Assembly (NCBI RefSeq): GCF_001482195.1
Contig: NZ_KQ759763.1
Span: 2,380,367-2,444,366, forward strand
Source of the DNA: Luteimonas abyssi
Lineage (GTDB): Bacteria; Pseudomonadota; Gammaproteobacteria; Xanthomonadales; Xanthomonadaceae
Length of the DNA: 64,000 nt
Direction: 5' to 3'
This document shows positions 56,312 to 64,000 of the stretch, one piece after another (positions within the stretch are counted from its first letter, which is position 1; each line of letters begins with the position of its first letter). Below the pieces are notes generated by a model. That model did not search any database, was not told the origin of the DNA, and worked only from the letters and a program-made list of their open reading frames with translations. A program made the position numbers and the translations under genes.

Positions 56312-56967
56312 CAGGCCGCCGACACGCCACGCGGCAAGACCAGCTTGCGCCGCGGCAGCGGCGTCAGTGCGGCCACCCGCTTCTCCGCCCGCAGCGCGTA
56401 CGCCGCGCACAGGCCGGGGCCGGAACGCAGGGCGTCGTCGACACGCGGCGTCCAGCTCGGTCCGATCCCCTGCGACACCGGCTCGGGCTCCAGGCCCGCC
56501 CGCCGCAGTCGACGTCGCCAACCGAGCGGTTCGCTGGCACGCAGGCCCTGCCCGCGCCAGCGCCAGCGATACGGCGACAGCGGATTGAGCGCCAGCAGCC
56601 AGAGCCGTCCACCGGCCTCGAGCAGGCGGGCCGCCTCGTCCAGCAGCAGATCGTCGTTGCCGCCAGCCCGGACCACATGTTGCAGGACCACCGTGCCCAT
56701 CGACCCGCTCGGGAACGGCAACGGCGCGTCGCAGCGCACCTCACCCTGCCAGCGCTCGCCATCGGCCCACAGCCGGATGCCGCGGCCGCAGGCGGCGGCC
56801 ACCGGCCCGGATGCGGCCGAAGGCGCGAGCCAGAGCCAGGGCGGCGCCGGCCGGTCGGCCAAGGCACGTTCGAGCATGGTGGTCTCGCCGTCGACCAGCG
56901 CCTGGCCGGCAGGGGTCGCGAACCAGGCGGTCCGCGGAGGTTGACCGGGCAGTGAGGTGACGGGCAT
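56311..56967 (-). CDS. YafS-like putative methyltransferase
   Basis: A 218-residue class I SAM methyltransferase-like protein. The post-I regions are visible ([12 protein letters not shown] near 87-98; [20 protein letters not shown] near 111-130), but the glycine-rich motif I is weak ([18 protein letters not shown]). Its place, divergent from gloB and overlapping rnhA, matches yafS of E. coli, whose substrate is not known. It may be a degenerate or unusual methyltransferase. Confidence 0.8.
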   Translation of the reverse strand: MPVTSLPGQPPRTAWFATPAGQALVDGETTMLERALADRPAPPWLWLAPSAASGPVAAACGRGIRLWADGERWQGEVRCDAPLPFPSGSMGTVVLQHVVRAGGNDDLLLDEAARLLEAGGRLWLLALNPLSPYRWRWRGQGLRASEPLGWRRRLRRAGLEPEPVSQGIGPSWTPRVDDALRSGPGLCAAYALRAEKRVAALTPLPRRKLVLPRGVSAA

Positions 56968-57002
56968 GGTCGCGCATTCTACAGACCCAGGAGCGCCCGC
57001 CG

Positions 57003-57767
57003 ATGCGGCTGCAGCCGATCCCGGCCCTGTCGGACAATTACATCTGGTGGCTGCGCGACGACGCCGGCAGCAACGCGATCATCGTCGACCCGGGCGAGGC
57101 GGCCCCGGTGCTCGCGGCGCTGCAGGCCCCGCCCCTGGCGGTGCTGTTGACCCATCACCACCACGACCATATCGACGGCATCCCCGCCCTGCAGGCACGC
57201 TGGCCCGGTCTGACGGTGATCGCCCCGGACGACCCGCGCATCGTCCACGCCAGCCGCCGGGTGGCCGACGGCGACCGCGTGGACATCGGCCCCTGGCGCT
57301 TCGAAACCCTGGCCGTCCCCGGCCATACCGAGACCCACGTCGCATTCCACGGGCATGGCCTCCTGTTCTGTGGTGATACCCTGTTCAGTCTCGGTTGCGG
57401 GCGCATGTTCGAGGGTACGCCCGCCCGGATGCTGGCCTCGCTCGACCGGCTGGCCGCCCTGCCCGGCAAGACCCTAGTCTGCTGCGGCCATGAATACACC
57501 CGAGCCAACGCCCGGTTCGCCCGGACGGTCGAGCCGGACAACGCGGCGCTGATGCGCCGCAGCGAGGAAGTGGACGACATGCGAGAACGCGGACATCCCA
57601 GCCTGCCCAGCCGGCTGGACATCGAAACGGCCTGCAACCCCTTCCTGCGCATCGACGCACCGGGTGTGCGTGCGGCGGTGCGAGCGCATGCCGCACTCGC
57701 CGCCGACGCCGATCGCGATGCCTATTTCGGTGCCCTGCGCGCCTGGAAAGACGACTTCCCCGCATGA
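57003..57767 (+). CDS. gloB: Hydroxyacylglutathione hydrolase (glyoxalase II)
   Basis: A 254-residue metallo-beta-lactamase-fold enzyme that hydrolyses S-lactoylglutathione in methylglyoxal detoxification. The THHHHDHIDG motif (near 50-59), PGHTETH (near 105), FCGDTLFSLGCGRMFEG (near 121) and CCGHEYTRANARFA (near 159) are all present. The start is at ATG 57003 and it overlaps mltD by 4 bp. It is divergent from the YafS-like gene. Confidence 0.95.
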   Translation: MRLQPIPALSDNYIWWLRDDAGSNAIIVDPGEAAPVLAALQAPPLAVLLTHHHHDHIDGIPALQARWPGLTVIAPDDPRIVHASRRVADGDRVDIGPWRFETLAVPGHTETHVAFHGHGLLFCGDTLFSLGCGRMFEGTPARMLASLDRLAALPGKTLVCCGHEYTRANARFARTVEPDNAALMRRSEEVDDMRERGHPSLPSRLDIETACNPFLRIDAPGVRAAVRAHAALAADADRDAYFGALRAWKDDFPA

Positions 57768-59020
57768 GGCGGTGCCGCACACCGGCCCGACGGCGGTTGG
57801 TGGCGGGGCTGATGCTCTGCCTGCTGGCGCCCTGGACCGCCGCGGTGGCCGGCGCCGCCGTCCCGCCCTCCGCCACCGCGCCCGATGCGCCACCTGCCGC
57901 CCCCAGCGTCCAAGGCAGCGAGATCTACCAGCGCTTCGTCGACGGCCTGTCCGACCGCGATTGCAGCGCCGACACCAGCGACCGCTGGCGACGCCATTTC
58001 GGCCATGTGCCCCGCGATCTCGCCAATCAGCCCGACAAGCTGCTGCCGCTGTTCGGTTACGTCATCGATCAGCTGCAGGCCCATCACCTGCCCACCGAAT
58101 ACGCACTGATCCCGTTCGTGGAAAGCGGCTATCGGCCCGGCGCACGCAGCAATGCCGGACCGGCCGGACTGTGGCAGTTCATTGCGCGGACCGCGCGCAA
58201 CCACAATGTGGCGATCCGCCCGGGCTACGACGGTCGCCTGTCGCCGGTGGACTCGACCCAGGCGGCAGTGCGCTACCTCAAGACCCTCCACGGCATGTTC
58301 GCCGGCGACTGGCGGCTCGCGGTGATGGGCTACAACGCCGGTGAGTACCGGGTGTTCGGCGCACTCAAGCAGGCCGGCCAGCGGGCGGCCGACGCACGGC
58401 CCGAGGACCTGCCGATGCCGCAGACCACCAAGGCCTACGTGAGCAAGCTGCAGGCGTTGTCCTGCCTGCTCGTGGAAGCCGGCGAACGCGAAGAATGGCT
58501 GCAGGCGATCGACCATACGGTTCCCGTCCTGGCACCCGCACCGCTGCCGCGCACCGCCGGCAACCTGGACAGCTGGGCATCGCGCCAGGGGCACGACCCG
58601 GACCTGATCCGCCGCATGAATCCCGCCTTTCCTGAAGGGCGCGTCGCCAGCGCCGACCGCGAACTGCGCGTACTGGCGCCCGCGGTGGCCGTGTCCGACA
58701 CGGCCCCCGACACCGTCCTGGCCGCCACCGAGCCGCGCGACAGCGCTGCGGCACCCGCGGCCGCCGTGACGGCGAGCGCGCCCACTGCGGTGGTCCACTA
58801 CGCCGAGGCGATCGAGCCACCGCGTTCCCACGTGGTCGCACGTGGCGATTCGATCTGGCGCATCGCCCGCCGCTACGGTGTCGGCGTGGCGCAACTGCTG
58901 GCCCGTAACGGGCTCACCCGCGACAGCGTGCTGCGTCCGGGCACGATTCTGCTGATCGACGACGTCCTGCCGGGCGCACTGAGCGCCGCCAGCGCCGACA
59001 GAAGCGACGGCAGCCGCTGA
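57764..59020 (+). CDS. mltD: Membrane-bound lytic murein transglycosylase D
   Basis: A 418-residue exported transglycosylase. It has a signal peptide (about 1-30), an SLT domain with the catalytic glutamate in ALIPFVESGYRPGARSNAGP (near 118-137), AGLWQFI and GYNAGEYRV, and one LysM domain near the end (HVVARGDSIWRIARRYGVGV, about 356-375). E. coli MltD has two LysM repeats and a lipobox; here one LysM and no clear lipobox cysteine are seen, so it may be periplasmic. It overlaps gloB by 4 bp. Confidence 0.9.
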   Translation: MRRCRTPARRRLVAGLMLCLLAPWTAAVAGAAVPPSATAPDAPPAAPSVQGSEIYQRFVDGLSDRDCSADTSDRWRRHFGHVPRDLANQPDKLLPLFGYVIDQLQAHHLPTEYALIPFVESGYRPGARSNAGPAGLWQFIARTARNHNVAIRPGYDGRLSPVDSTQAAVRYLKTLHGMFAGDWRLAVMGYNAGEYRVFGALKQAGQRAADARPEDLPMPQTTKAYVSKLQALSCLLVEAGEREEWLQAIDHTVPVLAPAPLPRTAGNLDSWASRQGHDPDLIRRMNPAFPEGRVASADRELRVLAPAVAVSDTAPDTVLAATEPRDSAAAPAAAVTASAPTAVVHYAEAIEPPRSHVVARGDSIWRIARRYGVGVAQLLARNGLTRDSVLRPGTILLIDDVLPGALSAASADRSDGSR

Positions 59021-59294
59021 CGCTGGCGGGAGCGCTTCGAGGCCACACCCGAGCGCCCGACGAGAGACCCGCGGCTCGAAGCCGCCACGTATTCGCCGAC
59101 CTGATCTGACCTGAAGGCGGACGACGAGCCGGCAGGGGGCTGCAGCACCCGCGACGTGACAGCCATCGCGCTCGCGGCCAGGTGAGACGCCGCACGCCCG
59201 TCACGCGCGGGGCTCGTCCAGCACAGCGTCCACCACCGTGCGAGCCGTTTCCCGCCGCACGCCGTTTCGGCCCCACCTGTGCCGACGTCCCACG
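59021..59294. other. Intergenic region without recognisable gene
   Basis: Between the end of mltD and the ppiD terminator I see no convincing gene: open frames here have no ribosome-binding site or family features. No clear mltD terminator is present other than the hairpin at 59295-59328 read rightward, which has only a short T tract. Confidence 0.5.
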
Positions 59295-59328
59295 AAAAAG
59301 GGCGCGGAGATCACCTCCGCGCCCTTTC
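59295..59328 (-). terminator. Intrinsic terminator of ppiD
   Basis: Read leftward, AAAGGGCGCGGAG-GTGA-CTCCGCGCCC is followed by TTTTTCG, 27 bp after the ppiD stop. It may also end the mltD transcript. Confidence 0.88.
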
Positions 59329-59354
59329 GGGATTTCGCCCGGCCTGACGCCGGA

Positions 59355-61322
59355 TCAGAGGCGCTGCTCGTAGACCTCCACCTTCATGCCGGCACGCAGC
59401 TGGCGCAGCAGCGTGGTGGCCGCTTCGTTGCCCATCAGTGCCGCGAGCTGCTGACGCAGCATCTGCCGCTCCTGGTCGCTGGCCTCGCCCGGATCGCCCG
59501 GCGTCACCGCAGTGACCGCGTAGACGACCACGCTGCCGTCGTCCAGCGCCACACGGCCGGGAGAAACCGCTCCGTCCTCCGGCACCGCGGCGCGGAAGTA
59601 CGCATCCACCGCCGCCGGGTGCGGCACCGGCGTGCCACGCGGCACACCGGGCACGTCCTGTACCGAAAGACCGTCCCGGTCCGCCACCACGTCCGCCAAC
59701 GACGCACCTTCGCCGATGCGCTCGACCATCGCATCGGCCGTGGCCAGATTCGCCGTGCGCGCACGGTCGGCATGGATGGCCGCGACCACCCGGTCACGGA
59801 CCGACTCGAGCGGTTCCACGCGCTCGGGCTCGTGCGCATCCACCCGCAGCATCACCGCCTGGTTGGGACCGGTTTCGACCGGATCGCTGACGGTCCCGTC
59901 CTCGATCAGGGTCGGGTTGAACGCCATCCGCTGCACGGCCGGATTGGCGAGTACGCCCTGCGCACCGCCACGCGGGAACGGGCCGGCGCGCTGCACGCTC
60001 ACGCCGGCCTCCTCGGCCGCGGCGGTCAGCGAGGTCGGATTGCGGTAAGCGCGATCCACGACCCGATTGACGAGTTCGCTGAACTCCCGCTCGCTGTCGC
60101 CGGACACGAGCTCCTGTTCGATCTGGCCGCGCACCTCCTCGAACGGCGTCTGCCGGCCTTCGCGGCGGTCGCGCAGCTGCAGGACATGCCAGCCGAATTC
60201 TGTTTCCACCGGTGCCACGTCGCCGGGCTGCATCTGCGCCAGCGCGGCATCGAACCCTTCGCCCATCATCCCGGGCTCCAGCCACCCCAGGTCGCCGCCG
60301 GCATCGCGGGAACCGGGATCCCCGGAGCGTTCGCGGGCCAACGCGGCGAAGTCGGCACCGCCTTCGATTTCCGCCGTCATCGCCTCCGCCTGCTCGCGTG
60401 CGGCCTGGCGCGCCTGCGCGTCGCCGGCCGGCGCCTCGACCAGGATGTGCGAGACCTGCCATTGGTCCGGCTCGGAGTAACGCGCGATCTCCTGCTCGTA
60501 ATGCGCACGCAAGGCCTCTTCGTCGACCGCGTCCGCCTGCTGCGCACCGCTGGTCTCGACGACGATGTACTCGACCGAGACCGACTCCGGCGCCCGGTAG
60601 TCGGCCTGATGCGCCTGATACCAGGCCTGCACCTCCTCGTCGCTCACGTCGGTGTCGTCGATGGCGGGCGGCAGCACCGCGAACGACACATCGCGCCGCT
60701 CGCCCAGCAACACCAGCAGGCGCTCGACCTGATCCGGGGTCACGAAAGCCGACTGCGCCACGTGCGTCGGCAACAGCGACTGCTGCAGGCTCTCGCGGAT
60801 CAGTTCCTGGAACTGCGCCGGCGACTGCGGCGGCACCTGCGACTGCAACGCGAGCTGGTAACGCTGCGAATCGAAGCGCCCGTCGACCTGGAACGCCGGA
60901 ATCTGCTGGATCTGCTCACGCACCTGGGCATCGCCCACCGCGACGCCGCGATTGCGCGCAGCCAAACGCAGGACCGCCTGATCCACCAGCTGCTCCAGGA
61001 CCTGGCGGCGGTTGTCCGGCGACTCGAACGCGATGCCGTCGAAGGCCTCGCCATCGGCGTCGCGGCGCGCCTGGCGCTCCTGCTCGAACGCACGGCGGAA
61101 ATCGTCGGGCGTGACGTCCTCGTGCGTCCAGGCGAATCTGCGCACCAGCCACCAGTCCGGCGCACCACGCCACCACGACGGCGGCGCCTCCACCCGTGCG
61201 ACCTGGCTGCCGCCCTGGAACAGGAACTGCTCACTCCCGAAGAACGCGAACGGAATCGCCAGCAGGACCACGATGACCACCGCGATCCAACCGCTCGTTT
61301 TTTCTCTCAGGGCTTGCAGCAT
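59355..61322 (-). CDS. ppiD: Periplasmic chaperone PpiD
   Basis: A 655-residue inner-membrane-anchored SurA-like chaperone associated with the SecYEG translocon. It has one membrane helix near the N-terminus (about 12-29), a helical SurA_N-like region (about 30-240), and a parvulin domain (WQVSHILVEAP to EFGWHVLQLRDRREG, about 288-393). A C-terminal helical region follows. The E. coli gene lies near hupB and lon, the same neighbours as here. Confidence 0.92.
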   Translation of the reverse strand: MLQALREKTSGWIAVVIVVLLAIPFAFFGSEQFLFQGGSQVARVEAPPSWWRGAPDWWLVRRFAWTHEDVTPDDFRRAFEQERQARRDADGEAFDGIAFESPDNRRQVLEQLVDQAVLRLAARNRGVAVGDAQVREQIQQIPAFQVDGRFDSQRYQLALQSQVPPQSPAQFQELIRESLQQSLLPTHVAQSAFVTPDQVERLLVLLGERRDVSFAVLPPAIDDTDVSDEEVQAWYQAHQADYRAPESVSVEYIVVETSGAQQADAVDEEALRAHYEQEIARYSEPDQWQVSHILVEAPAGDAQARQAAREQAEAMTAEIEGGADFAALARERSGDPGSRDAGGDLGWLEPGMMGEGFDAALAQMQPGDVAPVETEFGWHVLQLRDRREGRQTPFEEVRGQIEQELVSGDSEREFSELVNRVVDRAYRNPTSLTAAAEEAGVSVQRAGPFPRGGAQGVLANPAVQRMAFNPTLIEDGTVSDPVETGPNQAVMLRVDAHEPERVEPLESVRDRVVAAIHADRARTANLATADAMVERIGEGASLADVVADRDGLSVQDVPGVPRGTPVPHPAAVDAYFRAAVPEDGAVSPGRVALDDGSVVVYAVTAVTPGDPGEASDQERQMLRQQLAALMGNEAATTLLRQLRAGMKVEVYEQRL

Positions 61323-61400
61323 GGCGACGACCGACGTTTTGACGTAGCCGCGCAGTTTAACCGGATTGCGGCCCGGCGGCAGCGGCCGGCCCGGACAAAG

Positions 61401-61424
61401 AAAAAGGCGCCACGAGGGCGCCTT
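61401..61424 (-). terminator. Terminator of the tRNA-Val/Asp cluster
   Basis: Read leftward, GGCGCC-CTCGT-GGCGCC is followed by TTTTTC, 12 bp beyond the last tRNA-Asp. Confidence 0.85.
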
Positions 61425-61435
61425 CTTCGGGACGA

Positions 61436-61512
61436 TGGCGGAGCGGACGGGACTCGAACCCGCGACCTCCGGCGTGACAGGCCAGCATTCTAACCAACTG
61501 AACTACCGCTCC
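61436..61512 (-). tRNA. tRNA-Asp(GTC), copy 2
   Basis: A 77-nt tRNA with acceptor GGAGCGG/CCGCTCC, anticodon GTC, T-loop GGTTCGAGTCC and encoded CCA. It is identical in sequence to the copy at 61622-61698. Confidence 0.97.
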
Positions 61513-61584
61513 AATGTCCTTGCCCATGCAGCCTGGCCGCATGGCGGATTGGGTCACGGAACAACTGACCCGACCCTTTGCAGA

Positions 61585-61613
61585 AAAGAAGGGCACCGTT
61601 CCCGGTGCCCTTC
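61585..61613 (-). terminator. Terminator-like hairpin between the two tRNA-Asp genes
   Basis: Read leftward, AAGGGCACCG-GGAA-CGGTGCCCTT is followed by CTTTTC. It would stop or attenuate transcription between the tRNA-Asp copies, or act as a processing stem. Confidence 0.7.
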
Positions 61614-61621
61614 AGAGTTCG

Positions 61622-61698
61622 TGGCGGAGCGGACGGGACTCGAACCCGCGACCTCCGGCGTGACAGGCCAGCATTCTAACCAACTGAACTACCGCTCC
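61622..61698 (-). tRNA. tRNA-Asp(GTC), copy 1
   Basis: Same 77-nt sequence as the copy at 61436-61512, 186 bp away. Anticodon GTC, encoded CCA. It lies 26 bp downstream of tRNA-Val. Confidence 0.97.
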
Positions 61699-61724
61699 AC
61701 GTGCAACTCTTCAAACCTGTGGCT

Positions 61725-61799
<75 letters not shown>

Positions 61800-61812
61800 C
61801 CGAAGGAGCCGC

Positions 61813-62085
61813 TTAATTTACACCGTCCTTGAGCGCTTTGCCAGCCTTGAACGCAGGATTCTTGGTGGCCGGAATCTGGATCTCTTCGCCGGTGCGCGGG
61901 TTGCGACCGGTACGGGCGGCGCGCTCACGGACTTCGAAGGTACCGAAACCGGCGATGGCGACGTCCTCGCCCTGACGCAGACCGTCGGCGATGGCATCGA
62001 ACACGGCGTCGACGGCGCACGTGGCCTGGGCCTTGGTGAGGTCGCACTTCTCGGCGACGACGGAGATCATGTCGGATTTCTTCAT
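61813..62085 (-). CDS. hupB: DNA-binding protein HU
   Basis: A 90-residue histone-like nucleoid protein. The N-terminal helices ([20 protein letters not shown]), [20 protein letters not shown] (near 47-66) with the minor-groove beta arm, and the [11 protein letters not shown] end are standard for HU. It stands between lon and ppiD as hupB does in E. coli. tRNA-Val starts immediately downstream. Confidence 0.96.
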   Translation of the reverse strand: MKKSDMISVVAEKCDLTKAQATCAVDAVFDAIADGLRQGEDVAIAGFGTFEVRERAARTGRNPRTGEEIQIPATKNPAFKAGKALKDGVN

Positions 62086-62215
62086 TGAGAGACGCTCCTG
62101 GGCGACGGATGTGTCGCGAAAAAAATGGCGGCCGGCCAAGCGCTCGAATTGATGTTCTGCCAGCCGGTCCGGAAGGCGCGATGTGCGACCGAGGTCGCGC
62201 ATCGCGAGTGCGGGC

Positions 62216-62245
62216 TTTATACCAGCCGCGGCCCTGCACACGCAA
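62216..62245 (-). promoter_or_regulatory. Candidate promoter of hupB
   Basis: Read leftward: TTGCGT, an 18-nt spacer and TATAAA, about 130 nt before the hupB ATG. The leader between holds a short GCGACC-GGTCGC hairpin near 62185-62200. The -35 overlaps the tail of the lon terminator. Confidence 0.6.
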
Positions 62246-62273
62246 GAAAAAGCGCATAAGGGCGCGGTTTTTC
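62244..62273 (-). terminator. Intrinsic terminator of lon
   Basis: Read leftward, AGAAAAACCGCGCC-loop-GCGCTTTTTCT: a stem with A and T flanks starting 28 bp after the lon stop. Confidence 0.75.
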
Positions 62274-62301
62274 TGCCGTTAACGCAGTGACCGCGAGACT
62301 G

Positions 62302-64000
<1,699 letters not shown>

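Noticed and set aside
58873..59276. Leftward open frames in the gap after mltD
   Set aside because: They overlap the mltD end, have no ribosome-binding site, and the predicted proteins are compositionally like other shadows.
61436..61699. Tandem tRNA-Asp copies as attachment-site duplication left by a mobile element
   Set aside because: Both are complete tRNA genes with terminators and lie between conserved hupB and ppiD with no element between them.

Overview
The window is about 70% G+C with densely packed genes, many joined by ATGA overlaps. Its gene content and order (hpt-nagZ, rpoE-rseA-mucD-lepA-lepB-rnc-era-recO, rpmF-fabH-fabD-fabG-acpP-fabF, tmk-holB-pilZ, hupB-lon, yafS-rnhA-dnaQ opposite gloB-mltD) point to a gammaproteobacterium of the Xanthomonadaceae/Lysobacteraceae (Lysobacter or Luteimonas type). 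It is core chromosome: I see no prophage, insertion sequence, integrase, CRISPR array or replication origin.

Layout. 1-9,100: the edge of a flavin monooxygenase gene, a cold-shock protein, purine salvage (methylthioinosine phosphorylase, hpt) with nagZ, a CYTH protein, rlmD, a YdbH/YdbL envelope pair, and a lone response regulator fused to an Hpt domain. 9,200-18,500: recO, era, rnc, a DUF4845 protein, lepB, lepA, and the envelope-stress operon rpoE-rseA-mucD behind a sigma-E-type promoter. 18,700-26,300: a fused beta-oxidation enzyme, a TetR regulator divergent from a small unknown gene, then pilZ, holB, tmk, mltG and pabB. 26,400-33,000: the fatty-acid synthesis cluster fabF, acpP, fabG, fabD, a kinase-like gene, fabH, rpmF and yceD. 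33,200-42,000: a membrane/coiled-coil protein coupled to maf, two GT-C-like membrane proteins (one of lower G+C), and a MoxR-DUF58-transglutaminase-Slp operon.

42,000-54,200: hinT, recR, a small gene, ybaB and dnaX; then tRNA-Ser(GGA) and the 4.5S SRP RNA; then a nine-gene, almost gapless leftward run in which the molybdopterin genes moaA, moaC, moaD and moaE are interleaved with a FosX-like fosfomycin hydrolase, an NTF2-like protein, a metallo-beta-lactamase-fold protein, a beta-propeller protein and a Kdo kinase; then a heptosyltransferase-like gene and tRNA-Ser(CGA). 54,200-64,000: a PP2C phosphatase, dnaQ, rnhA, a methyltransferase, gloB, mltD, ppiD, two identical tRNA-Asp genes, tRNA-Val lying 13 bp behind hupB, hupB, and the C-terminal part of lon.

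I found no wholly new multi-gene system. The observations most worth checking are the moa/fosX gene run, the hupB-tRNA arrangement, the YdbH/YdbL pair without YnbE, the response regulator-Hpt gene, the TetR/small-gene pair with its candidate operator, and the low-G+C membrane protein next to a GT39 protein carrying an extra C-terminal domain.
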